DNA of 64,000 nucleotides from Paenibacillus sp. LS1 (GTDB taxonomy: Bacteria > Bacillota > Bacilli > Paenibacillales > Paenibacillaceae). A program made the position numbers and the translations under genes. The DNA lies in the NCBI RefSeq assembly GCF_026013365.1, contig NZ_JAPDOE010000002.1, forward strand, positions 744,001 through 808,000. Direction: 5' to 3'. Each line of letters starts with the position of its first letter. Position 1 is the stretch's first letter. Below are positions 34,843 to 44,258 of this stretch, piece by piece. The notes beneath the pieces were generated by a model. It saw nothing but the letters and a program-made list of their open reading frames with translations. It made no database searches and was not told the DNA's origin.

Positions 34843-35874
34843 TTATTCAGCATTTCCCGACAAATTACTCGCCGCATCGACTTCTACAGGCTCTTGAGGG
34901 GCTTCAATGGGTGCTTGAGGTTCAAACGTGACCGATCCAATTTTACGGAATTTCTCATAACGATCCTGTTTCAGCTGATCCCCGCTCCAACCCTTCATCT
35001 CGTCGAGATGACGGACCAAAGCTTCACTGATGAAAGCAGCAGACGCTTCATAATCCCGGTGAGCACCACCGCGTGGCTCAGGGATGATATCTTCAATGAC
35101 TTCCATCTCCAGGAGGTCCTTGGCTGTTATTTTCATCGCTTCAGCCGCCTGATCTGCCTTGGATGCATCCTTCCAGAGAATCGAAGCAGCCCCGTTCGGA
35201 GAGATCGCAGAATAGATCGCATGTTCCAGCATCAACACACGATTACCCACAGCCATAGCGAGGGCACCGCCGCTTCCACCTTCGCCGATGACCACAACAA
35301 TAACAGGGACCGAAAGCTTCGCCATTTCCATCAGGTTGCGAGCAATAGCTTCCGATTGACCTCTCTCTTCTGCAGTATTACCCGGATACGCCCCTTTAGT
35401 ATCAATAAACGTAATAATAGGACGCCCAAATTTGTTCGCTTGTTTCATCAGACGCAGCCCTTTTCGGAAACCTTCCGGATGAGCGCTCCCGAAAAAGCGG
35501 GCGATGTTATCCTTGGTATCCTTCCCCCGCTGTTGTCCAATTACCGTTACTGTCTTTCCATTCAACTTGGCAAGCCCACCAACAACCGCAAGATCGTCTC
35601 CGAACATGCGGTCACCATGCAGCTCAATGAAATCTGTAAATATCAGCTGGATCAGGTCCAGCGCCGTTGGGCGCTGCTGATGACGCGCCAGATGCATCTT
35701 CTGAGCTGCCGTTATGCCAGTGTAAATCTCTTCTTCAAGTCTATGGTAACGTTCTTCCAGGCGGGCAATCTCATCCGTGAAGTCAATGCCTTTTTCCTGT
35801 CCAAACTGTACGAGTTCATCAATCTTTTTGCGCATCTCAACCAGAGGCGCTTCATATGGCAACTCACCCGCCAT
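34843..35874 (-). CDS. accA: Acetyl-CoA carboxylase carboxyltransferase subunit alpha
   Basis: A 343-aa AccA. With AccD it transfers carboxyl from carboxybiotin to acetyl-CoA, giving malonyl-CoA for fatty acid synthesis. N-terminal helical region [15 protein letters not shown]; the crotonase-type core includes [30 protein letters not shown] and [14 protein letters not shown] (oxyanion Gly pairs). The last 30 residues (rich in Pro, Glu, Ala and Val) extend past the usual end of about 315 aa. The ATG directly follows the accD stop (TAAATG), so the two subunits are translationally coupled. Confidence 0.96.
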   Translation of the reverse strand: MAGELPYEAPLVEMRKKIDELVQFGQEKGIDFTDEIARLEERYHRLEEEIYTGITAAQKMHLARHQQRPTALDLIQLIFTDFIELHGDRMFGDDLAVVGGLAKLNGKTVTVIGQQRGKDTKDNIARFFGSAHPEGFRKGLRLMKQANKFGRPIITFIDTKGAYPGNTAEERGQSEAIARNLMEMAKLSVPVIVVVIGEGGSGGALAMAVGNRVLMLEHAIYSAISPNGAASILWKDASKADQAAEAMKITAKDLLEMEVIEDIIPEPRGGAHRDYEASAAFISEALVRHLDEMKGWSGDQLKQDRYEKFRKIGSVTFEPQAPIEAPQEPVEVDAASNLSGNAE

Positions 35875-36768
35875 TTAGACCCCTCCTTTTTCACTATGCA
35901 TATCCAGAAGCTTGCCAAGAGTGGCCCGAAGTTCTTTCCGGTGCACAACCATGTCCAACTGACCGTGTTGCATATTAAATTCAGCCGTCTGGAAATCATC
36001 AGGTAACTTCTGACGGATCGTCTGTTCGATAACGATTCTGCCGGCAAAACCAAATACAGCGCCAGGTTCGGCAATGTTAATATCGCCCAGGCTAGCAAAA
36101 CTTGCCGAGACTCCACCTGTCGTTGGGTCCGTAATGACCGAAATATACAGCCCGCCCTGTTCATCCAAACGGGATAAAGCTGCGCTTGTTTTGGCCATTT
36201 GCATCAGACTGAGAATACTCTCCTGCATCCGGGCACCACCTGATGTGGAGAAAATGATCAATGGCAGGCGTTTCTCTGTTGCATGCTCAATGGCACGGGT
36301 GATTTTCTCCCCTACAACAGAACCCATGCTGCCTGTGAAGAAATCAAAACTCATGACAGCGACAACTACAGGCAGGCCATCAATGGTTCCTTCCCCCGTA
36401 ATTACCGCTTCTTTCAGACCCGATTTCAGGCGCTGTTGTTCCAGTTTGTTGCTATATCCAGGAAAGCCAAGTGGATCAACCGATATCATATCAGCGTCAA
36501 ACTCAACAAACCCTTGATCATCAAGTACCATAGCAATGCGCTCCATAGCGTTAAGGCGCATATGGTAACCGCAAGCAGGACATACTTTCAGATTTTTCTC
36601 CAATTCCTTGCTATATTGAATAGTGCCGCATTTGCTGCACTTGTTCATAAGCCCTTCAGGTATTTCACGTTTTGGGCGTTCTAGGACTTCCTGGCCTTCG
36701 CCGGGAAGTGCACGCTCGGAAGGTATGGTAGCGTACTTCCGTTTCTTCTGGAATATATCTTTGAACAC
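35875..36768 (-). CDS. accD: Acetyl-CoA carboxylase carboxyltransferase subunit beta
   Basis: A 297-aa AccD. A Cys4 zinc ribbon (CSKCGTIQ and CPACGYH, about 43-65) is followed by the crotonase-fold domain: [34 protein letters not shown], and SGGARMQE with the oxyanion-hole glycines. The start is GTG with GAGAGGTG upstream. It leads an accD-accA operon. In B. subtilis the gene upstream is a malic enzyme (ytsJ); none is seen here. Confidence 0.96.
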   Translation of the reverse strand: MFKDIFQKKRKYATIPSERALPGEGQEVLERPKREIPEGLMNKCSKCGTIQYSKELEKNLKVCPACGYHMRLNAMERIAMVLDDQGFVEFDADMISVDPLGFPGYSNKLEQQRLKSGLKEAVITGEGTIDGLPVVVAVMSFDFFTGSMGSVVGEKITRAIEHATEKRLPLIIFSTSGGARMQESILSLMQMAKTSAALSRLDEQGGLYISVITDPTTGGVSASFASLGDINIAEPGAVFGFAGRIVIEQTIRQKLPDDFQTAEFNMQHGQLDMVVHRKELRATLGKLLDMHSEKGGV

Positions 36769-37173
36769 AACTACACCTCTCCAGCCGTTGATTTGATGGC
36801 CGCAACCTGCAGTTCGCTGCTTGTGGCAGCTTCATCCGCGTGCTACGGTAAACCGCTTACGACCCACACGCTGCCATGGGCCTTGTCCAGCATTCACAAC
36901 AAAAAAATCCGCCGGTACAGGGCAAGGATCAGCGGCTTCTGTCAGCACGATTGATGTTACCTGCAATAACCGAAAGATTGTTGCGCCGATGTTTGAATCT
37001 ATCTTGGTAGGGTCTCCGGGAGCAACCAGCTCGGTCCTTGTCCTAACAAAAAAAGAAGGAAGGACAGCAGCATACAATACATGCAAGTCGATTCCTCTCT
37101 CCGCTTACGCGATTAGTCCCTTATGTACCGATGGTACTTCTTCATCTGCCAAGGCACGTCGATGTCGAACGAG
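36769..37173. other. 405-bp region with only a doubtful ORF
   Basis: The minus-strand frame 36832-37086 (84 codons, MHVLYAAVLP to FTVARG) has a weak GGAGAG-type site, Pro/Thr-rich composition and no recognisable family. It may be an unknown small gene, a decayed gene, or an accD leader. Two sharp hairpins or attenuators were looked for and not found. I do not call a product. Confidence 0.35.
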
Positions 37174-37362
37174 TCAGGAATGCAGAATGGAATTCAGCAC
37201 TTCCTGGACCTCTTCCAATTCCCCAGAAGGGACGCGAATCTCAAATTGCTGCTTGGATAAACTGATGGGACGGGTCTGTACCAGAAAACCTTCTTCCGAA
37301 AGCTTGGTCTTGATCTTGTCCGCAACCTTTGCTGTCGGCGCAATGTAAATCACCGTCCACAT
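37174..37362 (-). CDS. Small DUF2007-like protein
   Basis: A 62-aa protein, MWTVIYIAPTAKVADKIK then LVQTRPIS and FEIRVPSGELEEVQEVL. The beta-alpha-beta-like pattern, an early helix rich in Lys and the final helix LEEVQEVLNSIL fit the small ferredoxin-like DUF2007 (putative signal-transducing) fold. The link is by pattern, not by search. A GGGGG site lies about 10 bp before the ATG. It reads towards accD, 405 bp away, so co-transcription is possible but unproved. Confidence 0.65.
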   Translation of the reverse strand: MWTVIYIAPTAKVADKIKTKLSEEGFLVQTRPISLSKQQFEIRVPSGELEEVQEVLNSILHS

Positions 37363-37407
37363 GCCTTGTCCGCCCCCTAAGCTAATGTTCAGAGCCCGTA
37401 TATTGGA

Positions 37408-37605
37408 CTAATGATAACATACCTCACTTTTTTTCTGCAAGAAAGGGTTCGGGACCTTTGGGGAGAATTCGGGATCATGAGGGACGTTTGTCCCCCACGA
37501 ATAACTCATATGGTTGACGAAATCTTCTTGTTCATCCCCTCCGATAAGCAGCATCAAGCCTATCAGGGCAGCCTCAGCCGCCCTTGATGACTTCATATGA
37601 GCCAT
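37408..37605 (-). CDS. Small hypothetical protein (65 aa)
   Basis: MAHMKSSRAAEAALIGLMLLIGGDEQEDF begins with a short amphipathic or hydrophobic segment (about 9-22) and continues with a Pro-rich polar tail. I do not recognise it, and there is no clear ribosome site before either ATG, so it may not be expressed. It lies between the PgpA-like gene and the DUF2007-like gene on the same strand. Confidence 0.35.
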   Translation of the reverse strand: MAHMKSSRAAEAALIGLMLLIGGDEQEDFVNHMSYSWGTNVPHDPEFSPKVPNPFLQKKSEVCYH

Positions 37606-37644
37606 TGGAGTGACAACAGCATATAAGCATGGTAATGCAGGAGG

Positions 37645-38136
37645 TTACAGGTCTGAGGGGTATTTTTTGGCTTTAATATTTTTGTGTGCAATCCGGGCAG
37701 ATGCGGCAGCCGCCACCCCTGCGACCAGATCATCCAAAAAGACATGAATGGCTGTTGCATGTTCGTTCAGATCATGAATAACACCTATTTTTTCTTTATC
37801 CAGATAACCAAAGCTGGTTAAACCGATCATACCATACACATGAGTAATGCCGAGGGCCAGAGTCTCGTCCACTCCATACAGGGATTCATCCGCTTCCATA
37901 ATAGCCTGTAACGGTTGGGGTAAGAGTTTTTTCTCCGCAAGTTCGTCAAGAGCAATACCGGTATAGAGCGTATATTGCACCTCTCGTTTCTGCAGAACGG
38001 ATTTCACGCTGGTTACACAGTCGTCCAAGGTCAGTTCGGGGTGGTACCCTTTTTGCAAACGGTATACAATTGCTGCGATGGCATCAATCCGTACACCCCG
38101 CCGGGCCAGCATGGCTTCTACGATTTCATATGACAT
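37645..38136 (-). CDS. Phosphatidylglycerophosphatase A family protein (YutG-like)
   Basis: A 163-aa PgpA-family protein, starting at the ATG that follows GGGAGG at 7 bp (the open frame reaches 38319 but the upstream part has no site). MSYEIVEAMLARRGV and RLQKGYHPELTLDDC at the N terminus; YGMIGLTSFGYLDK and HVFLDDLVAGVAAAA near the end supply the Asp residues of the metal centre. PgpA removes the phosphate of phosphatidylglycerol phosphate, but the Gram-positive members form a separate, soluble-looking branch whose substrate is less certain. Confidence 0.85.
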   Translation of the reverse strand: MSYEIVEAMLARRGVRIDAIAAIVYRLQKGYHPELTLDDCVTSVKSVLQKREVQYTLYTGIALDELAEKKLLPQPLQAIMEADESLYGVDETLALGITHVYGMIGLTSFGYLDKEKIGVIHDLNEHATAIHVFLDDLVAGVAAAASARIAHKNIKAKKYPSDL

Positions 38137-38371
38137 ATCTCGACCTCCCGCATCAATCCCCCGAGGACCGCTAGGTCCTTCGGTGTTCTCAAGTGTATGC
38201 AGCAACCTGTTAAAATGTTCATAAAATGTGCGGATGGTTGAGTTGAGTAACACCCCCGGATATGAAATAAGATTGTACATTCCTCTCTGGCATTTGATTG
38301 GCCTATAACTGGTCTGCAATTCGTTTGTTTAAACCCTGTCGTCAATAAACCGCGCTAAAATAATCACCAAA
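38137..38371. other. Leader region of the PgpA-like gene and end of dnaE
   Basis: No gene seen. A GGACC-GCTA-GGTCC hairpin at about 38163-38176 lies shortly upstream of the start codon, without the conserved T-box antiterminator sequence. Confidence 0.4.
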
Positions 38372-38403
38372 AAACCCGTTCAGCATTTAGCCGAACAGGT
38401 TTC
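38366..38403 (-). terminator. Terminator of dnaE
   Basis: Minus strand AAACCTGTTCGGC ... GCTGAACGGGTTT stem followed by Ts, 40 bp after the dnaE stop. Confidence 0.8.
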
Positions 38404-38442
38404 ATATATGGGAATAAGAGCTATTCTTTGCTGGATAGCCTC

Positions 38443-41400
38443 TTATTTAATTTTGACCGTGCCTTCACCCAGCATCTTCTCCATATCGGAGAACAAGGCT
38501 GGTGATGGCTTGATCCTGTAAGCATCACTCAGGGCAAGCAGCTTCTGTTGCTGCTCATAGAAGAGCACCGTCGCAACAGGTCCGGGATGCTCCTGGAGCA
38601 GCTGCTTCAGACGGGCCAGAAGCTCCGGCTTCTCCGCATGCGGGGCGATCTTCACGAACACCCGCTGCTCCACCGCCCGCGGTCCGCGGCTCTGCTCCGG
38701 GCTGCCAGCCGCCTCTGCGGCACCGCCGGCCCGGGAAGGCGCCGCCGTGGCTGCGCCCGTGCCCGCTGCATCGCTGCGCGTCGCTGCCGAGCCTTGGCTC
38801 ACGCTGCTACGCACAGCGGAAACCTCCCCGCCTGCGCTGCTGCGCTGCGCTTCGGCTCCTGCGCCCGCTGGCCGCCGCGGCGAAGCCGCCTGCGCCGGGC
38901 GAGAAGAGCTGCCGCTGCCGGGCTTGCCGCGCCGGTCACGGCTGCGCAGCTGCTGTTCCAATGCCGCCGGTGACAACGGCGCCACTTCCTCAGCCAGCAG
39001 CTTAAACCCTTCGTCTTGCTGCTGCACTTTGGCACGCACGACGAGCAGTTCACCTTTCCCGACATGCTGCTGGCTACGCCGCCATACCTCGGGAAAGAGA
39101 ACCACTTCGCAGCGTTCAATCTGGTCTTCCAGCTCCATGAACGCCATGGCCTTGCCCTGTTTCGTCGTAATCGACTTCACGGACACGACCATACCCGCGG
39201 CGACGGTCATCGTGTCGTCAGCCGCCTCCGTCAGCTCCATGATCCGGTCAGCCCCACTCGATTCCAGCACATCTTCATAGTCATCCAGCGGATGCCCGGA
39301 AAGATACAAGCCTAACAACTCACGCTCTAGCTCCAATTGCTGCCCTGAAGAATAAGGGGGGATTTCCGGATATTCGATCTCCCAGTTCGGCGTCTCTACG
39401 AAATCGAACAATTGAATCTGCAGATCCTCACGTTCCTTACGCCATTTCAGCGCCGCCTCTACTGTCTCATCCAGCATTGCGAGCAATTGGGCCCGGTGTC
39501 CAGGCAAAGTATCAAAAGCGCCTGCCTGGATCAGAGATTCAATTACACGTTTGTTGCATACACGCAAGTCCACGCGACGACAAAAATCGAGCAAACTGTC
39601 GAACGGTCTCTCCTGCCTTACGATCATGATGCTCTCCATCGCTTGGGTACCGACATTTTTCACAGCGGCCAGGCCGAACCGTATTGCACCCGTTAATTTT
39701 GCATCATCCGGATTCTCATCAGACACTGCAACATTCTTCTCTGCTAAGGACAGTTCACTTTGCTCCGCTTGCGAAGAAGACACTTCTTGTCCCTGGTCAT
39801 TAGCATTTTCCGTTGAAGCAGCCGTCACCAATCCCGGTTCCTTCCGGTTGTCGGATGTCTCAGGCATGGATGTCGCTGCCTGCCACTCATATCCGCCACT
39901 GTCCTCTTCCGGTCCAGGACCGGGATCATCCGGTAGAGGTGCTTCACCATATTCGGCTTGTCCCGAATAACCATTATGCTCATGAACGGGATGTTCGTCG
40001 AAGGAACTTCCGTTACTGTTCCCAGCATGTTCTTCAGCGAGGCTTCCGGTATCACTCTCTGCATCTGCTCCCGCAGTCTGCTTGGATACACTGCTCTGAT
40101 TCCCGGTTCCTGCACTGCCGGACGGCACAAATACAGGCGTAAACAAAATACCGCTCTCATTTACATCTGGCGGAAGCACCTCCATATCCATACGACGACA
40201 TTCCACCACGTACTCTGCCACTTTACGATGACTACCCATCACAGCTGTTAACATGGATGCCATAAAATGAACCGGATAATGCGCCTTCAGATAAGCCGTC
40301 TGGAACGCGAGCACACCATATGCCGCGGCATGAGCACGCGGGAAGCCATAATTGGCAAACTTGACGATCATATCATAGACCAGGTCTGCCTCTTCTTCGC
40401 TATACCCTTGTTTCAGACTGCCCTGTACAAAGTGTCCACGCTCCAGATCCAGCACTTCCCGTTTCTTCTTGGAGACCGCTCTGCGAAGCAAATCTGCTTC
40501 ACCCAGCGAGAAACCCGCCATCCGGGAGGCAATCTGCATAATTTGTTCCTGGTACACGATGATCCCGTACGTATCTTTCAGGATAGGCTCCAGATCCACA
40601 TGGGGGTAATCCACTTCGATCTGTCCATGCTTGCCCTGAATGTATTTGGATATGAACTCCATCGGACCCGGACGGTACAAGGCAAGTACAGAGATTACAT
40701 CTTCAAATACACTCGGCTTCATCTCTTTCAGCACACGGCGTACCCCGGCAGATTCCAGTTGGAATATGCCCATCGTATCGCCTCGCCCAAGCATCTCGTA
40801 CGTTAACGCATCATCATCAGGAATAAGACGGAAGTCCGGAATTTCTCCATGTTCCCCAATCCAACGCACACAACGCTCAATGATTGAGAGGGTACGCAGA
40901 CCCAAAAAGTCCATCTTGAGCAACCCAATCGACTCCAGGTTTTCCATCGAATACTGAGTTAACGCGGTCCCTTCACTGCCTTCTTGAAGCGGCACCGCAT
41001 CGGTCAGCGGATCACGAGAGATAACCACTCCCGCTGCATGCGTCGAAGCATGACGTGGCATGCCTTCCACCTTCATGGCCATATCGAGGAGTTCACGCGT
41101 TTTCGGTTTGGTCTCATACAGCGCCTTCAGTTCAGGTGTAGCTTCCATGGCCCGCTCGATGTTAATGCCGAGCTGCGCTGGAATCAGCTTCGCAGCCTTG
41201 TCCACTTCGCCATAAGGCACATTCAGTGCCCGCCCGACATCACGTACAGCCGCTCGGGCAGCCATCGTTCCAAACGTAATAATCTGGGCGACATGGGCTT
41301 TTCCATATTTATGCGCCACATAATCAATGACCTCATCCCGCCGCTCATCGCTGAAGTCAATATCTATATCCGGCATCGAGATCCGCTCGGGATTCAAGAA

Positions 41401-42582
41401 CCGTTCGAAGAGCAGATTGTATTTCATCGGATCAACATCGGTAATGTGCAAAGTGTAAGCTACCAGACTACCTGCCGAGGAGCCCCGACCTGGTCCAGTA
41501 ACAATTCCTTGCTTATGCGCATAGGCGATAAAATCCCAGACAATCAGGAAATAATCCGAGAACCCCATGCTGTCGATTACACCCAGTTCATACGCCAGGC
41601 GTTGTTCAAGTTCGGATCGAAGCTCCGTATCTGTCCAGCGCGTGGACTGCGCGTAACGCTCCTTCATTCCTTCTTCGCACAGCTGATGCAGATACGCCGA
41701 AGGGCTGAGCCCATCAGGAAGCGGTCTGTATTCCGGCAAAATCGATTTGCCGAATTCCAGCTCCAATTCACAGGACTCCGCAATGCGGACGGTGTTCGCC
41801 AAAGCTTCCGGTACATGAGGAAACAAGCGAGCCATCTCTTCTTCACTTTTCAGATAGAGCTGATTGGTTCCGATCCGAAGCCGACTCTCATCATCCACGG
41901 TCTTGCCCGTTCCGATACAGATCAGCACATCCTGAAGCTCAGCATCCTCTTCCGACAGGTAATGCGCATCATTGGTCGCTACAAGTGGAATCTCAAGTTC
42001 AGTAGCCAGTTTGATCAACTGCGGATTTACCCTTTTTTGCTCGGAAAGCCCATGATCCTGAAGTTCCAGATAGAAGTCGGCACCAAAGATATTTTTGTAG
42101 CGTAACGCCGCACGTCTTGCCTCTTCTTCTCGTCCATGCAGCAGATGCTGTGGTACTTCACCGCCCAGACATGCACTGAGGCAGATAATGCCTTCATGAT
42201 GGGCAGCCAGACTTTCCATATCTACACGTGGTTTATAGTGAAAACCTTCGAGATGTCCAATGGAGCACAATTTCATCAGATTACGATAACCGGTCATATT
42301 TTTGGCCAATAAAATCAAATGATGAATGGGGTGATCCTTGCGACTTCCCCGCTCTTTGCGGGACCCCGCTGTCATGTATGCCTCGCAACCTATGATCGGC
42401 TTGATGCCTCGCTCCATACATGCTTTATAAAAAGGAATTGCACCATACATTACGCCATGGTCGGTCAGCGCCAGTGTTGTCATTCCGAGATCTGCAGCCT
42501 TACCCACGAGATCCGGAATACGCGCAGCGCCGTCCAGCAAACTGTATTCGCTGTGAACGTGCAAATGCACAAAAGAACTCAT
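38443..42582 (-). CDS. dnaE: DNA polymerase III subunit alpha, DnaE type, with two disordered insertions
   Basis: A 1379-aa DnaE, about 260 residues longer than B. subtilis DnaE. PHP domain at the N terminus (HVHSEYSLLDGA); catalytic palm with MPDIDIDFSDERRDEVI (Asp triad, about residues 395-411); fingers; HhH near KNVGTQAM; OB fold (MTVAAGMVVSVKSI). Two insertions account for the extra length. Residues about 819-960 are acidic, Ser/Glu/Gly-rich, in the place where other DnaE proteins pass directly from PPDVNES to GAIRFGLAAVKNVG. Residues about 1212-1300 are Ala/Gly/Ser/Arg-rich and encoded by very GC-rich DNA. Both look like flexible linkers. It synthesises DNA at primers, with PolC as main replicase in this phylum. 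Confidence 0.96.
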   Translation of the reverse strand: MSSFVHLHVHSEYSLLDGAARIPDLVGKAADLGMTTLALTDHGVMYGAIPFYKACMERGIKPIIGCEAYMTAGSRKERGSRKDHPIHHLILLAKNMTGYRNLMKLCSIGHLEGFHYKPRVDMESLAAHHEGIICLSACLGGEVPQHLLHGREEEARRAALRYKNIFGADFYLELQDHGLSEQKRVNPQLIKLATELEIPLVATNDAHYLSEEDAELQDVLICIGTGKTVDDESRLRIGTNQLYLKSEEEMARLFPHVPEALANTVRIAESCELELEFGKSILPEYRPLPDGLSPSAYLHQLCEEGMKERYAQSTRWTDTELRSELEQRLAYELGVIDSMGFSDYFLIVWDFIAYAHKQGIVTGPGRGSSAGSLVAYTLHITDVDPMKYNLLFERFLNPERISMPDIDIDFSDERRDEVIDYVAHKYGKAHVAQIITFGTMAARAAVRDVGRALNVPYGEVDKAAKLIPAQLGINIERAMEATPELKALYETKPKTRELLDMAMKVEGMPRHASTHAAGVVISRDPLTDAVPLQEGSEGTALTQYSMENLESIGLLKMDFLGLRTLSIIERCVRWIGEHGEIPDFRLIPDDDALTYEMLGRGDTMGIFQLESAGVRRVLKEMKPSVFEDVISVLALYRPGPMEFISKYIQGKHGQIEVDYPHVDLEPILKDTYGIIVYQEQIMQIASRMAGFSLGEADLLRRAVSKKKREVLDLERGHFVQGSLKQGYSEEEADLVYDMIVKFANYGFPRAHAAAYGVLAFQTAYLKAHYPVHFMASMLTAVMGSHRKVAEYVVECRRMDMEVLPPDVNESGILFTPVFVPSGSAGTGNQSSVSKQTAGADAESDTGSLAEEHAGNSNGSSFDEHPVHEHNGYSGQAEYGEAPLPDDPGPGPEEDSGGYEWQAATSMPETSDNRKEPGLVTAASTENANDQGQEVSSSQAEQSELSLAEKNVAVSDENPDDAKLTGAIRFGLAAVKNVGTQAMESIMIVRQERPFDSLLDFCRRVDLRVCNKRVIESLIQAGAFDTLPGHRAQLLAMLDETVEAALKWRKEREDLQIQLFDFVETPNWEIEYPEIPPYSSGQQLELERELLGLYLSGHPLDDYEDVLESSGADRIMELTEAADDTMTVAAGMVVSVKSITTKQGKAMAFMELEDQIERCEVVLFPEVWRRSQQHVGKGELLVVRAKVQQQDEGFKLLAEEVAPLSPAALEQQLRSRDRRGKPGSGSSSRPAQAASPRRPAGAGAEAQRSSAGGEVSAVRSSVSQGSAATRSDAAGTGAATAAPSRAGGAAEAAGSPEQSRGPRAVEQRVFVKIAPHAEKPELLARLKQLLQEHPGPVATVLFYEQQQKLLALSDAYRIKPSPALFSDMEKMLGEGTVKIK

Positions 42583-42848
42583 GTTTTTTTCTTCCTTTCG
42601 CCGCAGATAGTCGCAGCATCGATCTTCTGATCCGTCTACTGCCCTATCTCTCTCATATATATGAATTAAATAAATAAAAAAATGGAATCACCTATTAAAA
42701 TTCGTGACAACCTCTTAAAAGGAGACTTTATTATTCTATTTTATCATAACGTTCGGGGGCACGCCCATACAATAGAAGTACAAGCTGCTCCCCCTGTGAC
42801 AGACCGAAGACAGGAGGTGTGCTGCTAGGTCTGAAAGGGGTGTTGCGA

Positions 42849-43178
42849 GTGAGCACATTTTTGTCCAAAGCCATTCTTGATTTCTTTATTGCGTTTGGAA
42901 TCGTGCTGGGCGGCGCGATGATCGGAGGTGTAGGAGCTGTGATCTCTCTTCAGCCTCCAACACAGACGATGCTCGATATTTCCGGAAAAATAAAGATATG
43001 GGCACTCGCAGCTGCCGTCGGCGGCACCATCGATCCCATGCGTGTCATCGAAAGCAATTTCCTGGATGGTAACCTTTCTCCGGCAGTCAAACAAATTTTG
43101 TATCTGATCTCTGCTTTTATGGGTGCTCATATGGGAACCGAGCTGGTGAAATGGGTGTGCGGCGGAGGCCGGAGCTAA
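42849..43178 (+). CDS. ytrH: Sporulation membrane protein YtrH
   Basis: A 109-aa membrane protein with two or three helices (FFIAFGIVLGGAMIGGVGAVISL and WALAAAVGGTIDPMRVIES, then a C-terminal helix ending in GTELVKW). The GTG at 42849 has AAAGGGG at 8 bp; an alternative GTG at 42819 sits on top of GGAGG and is less likely. YtrH is a conserved mother-cell sporulation protein, usually beside ytrI, as here. Biochemical function unknown. Confidence 0.85.
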   Translation: MSTFLSKAILDFFIAFGIVLGGAMIGGVGAVISLQPPTQTMLDISGKIKIWALAAAVGGTIDPMRVIESNFLDGNLSPAVKQILYLISAFMGAHMGTELVKWVCGGGRS

Positions 43179-43199
43179 TATGAGACAGGAACAGCGTTC

Positions 43200-43688
43200 A
43201 TGAGGATTCCACCATTCTCCCGTTACCGCCCGCTGATGCGAATGACCGCTGTATTTGTTCTGGGAATGATCGCAGGATGTGTCGTCTACAATGGGGTATT
43301 TCACTTGAGTTACAATGCGTTGTGGCTGAACAATCAGGAGTTGCAGCTTCAGCTGCATCAGAATGAGGAGGATATCAAAACGCTGAAAAAATACAGTAAA
43401 CGCCAAACCGTTATCAAGGAAATCAAGGTTCGTGCAGAAGAATCTGACAAAGGCCCGGATGAGGCTTCTCTGAAAGTGATGTTGCAGAAGCTCGGGGACG
43501 AACTTGAGGTACTTCGGGGCAGAGATGTATTCAACATCGACGAGTACAGCAAAATGACACGAATCATGCTCAATCAGAAAGTGTACTCTGTTAGGGAAAA
43601 GGAGTACACCGTTCAAGTTAAAACGATGCTGGTTATGGAAGGCGTGCTTCAAGTTTGGGTACAGATTCGCATGCACGTTCCTGCGTAA
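43200..43688 (+). CDS. ytrI: Sporulation membrane protein YtrI
   Basis: A 162-aa protein with one N-terminal membrane anchor (about 14-34, MTAVFVLGMIAGCVVY), a coiled-coil region (about 40-65, LQLQLHQNEEDIKTLKK), and a soluble extracytoplasmic domain ending in beta-rich VQVKTMLVMEGVLQVWVQI. It starts 21 bp after ytrH, and the two probably form a complex at the forespore membrane. In B. subtilis the next gene is nrnA/ytqI; here ytpI follows directly. Confidence 0.85.
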   Translation: MRIPPFSRYRPLMRMTAVFVLGMIAGCVVYNGVFHLSYNALWLNNQELQLQLHQNEEDIKTLKKYSKRQTVIKEIKVRAEESDKGPDEASLKVMLQKLGDELEVLRGRDVFNIDEYSKMTRIMLNQKVYSVREKEYTVQVKTMLVMEGVLQVWVQIRMHVPA

Positions 43689-43771
43689 TAGCAAAAAAAC
43701 TGCTCTTGTCTTCCTCTCTACATGGTACAATGAGGACAGTAAATGCTTTCCAGAAAAGGAGCTGCGTCTTT

Positions 43772-44113
43772 GTGTTCATCGATGTACTCAAATATGCTCT
43801 GATCGCTATTTTTGCTGTTGCCATGGTCTTTGCCGCGCTGAACAGCATTCGTTCACGCAGAACCTCGGATGCTGCCAGCGCTGGACTTTACCGCTCATGG
43901 ACGAATATCTGGATGGGTAGCATGCTCATCGTGCTTGCGCTGATCCTCATGTTTGTCTTCACCGGCTCCACCTTATCTGTGGTTGTGGAAGCGCTATTTC
44001 TGATTATGGGTGCGTACAATGTATTCGCCGGAATACGTAACCGCAGTTACTATGCCAGGCTTCAACAACGTTCCGGGGGGCGAGCAAACAAAACCTCAGG
44101 ACAATCTGCATGA
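43772..44113 (+). CDS. ytpI: YtpI family membrane protein
   Basis: A 113-aa protein with three membrane helices (about 3-25, 43-64 and 66-90) and a basic C terminus (RNRSYYARLQQRSGGR). The GTG at 43772 has AAAGGAG upstream; the longer frame from 43655 overlaps ytrI and lacks a site. YtpI is a small conserved Bacillales membrane protein of unknown role; identification rests on gene order as well as pattern. Confidence 0.75.
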   Translation: MFIDVLKYALIAIFAVAMVFAALNSIRSRRTSDAASAGLYRSWTNIWMGSMLIVLALILMFVFTGSTLSVVVEALFLIMGAYNVFAGIRNRSYYARLQQRSGGRANKTSGQSA

Positions 44114-44144
44114 TATCTTGAAGTTCTATCGTATGGTATGTAAA

Positions 44145-44232
44145 AAGAGAGTACTGCCCTACATCGAGCGAAGCCTGAACCGCGATTTCAGCGGAACTCA
44201 GAAGTGCTTCTCGATCAGGGAGTACTCTCTTG
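44145..44232 (-). terminator. Large hairpin between ytpI and ytoI
   Basis: AAGAGAGTACT ... AGTACTCTCTT arms plus an inner ATCGAG/CTCGAT pair; Ts follow on the minus strand. It can end ytoI and also ytpI. Confidence 0.7.
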
Positions 44233-44258
44233 GTCTATTATTCGAATCATTCGTTCGA

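Noticed and set aside
34822..36006. 394-codon plus-strand frame opposite accA and accD
   Set aside because: Antisense shadow of two well-supported genes.
38137..38371. Possible T-box leader upstream of the PgpA-like gene
   Set aside because: There is a GGACC/GGTCC hairpin but no T-box antiterminator sequence and no aminoacyl-related downstream gene.
38548..39280. Ala/Arg/Leu-rich plus-strand frames opposite the dnaE linker
   Set aside because: They arise from the GC-rich linker DNA, where stop codons are rare by composition.
40984..42105. 373-codon plus-strand frame opposite dnaE
   Set aside because: Antisense shadow; His/Arg/Ile-rich composition and no ribosome site.
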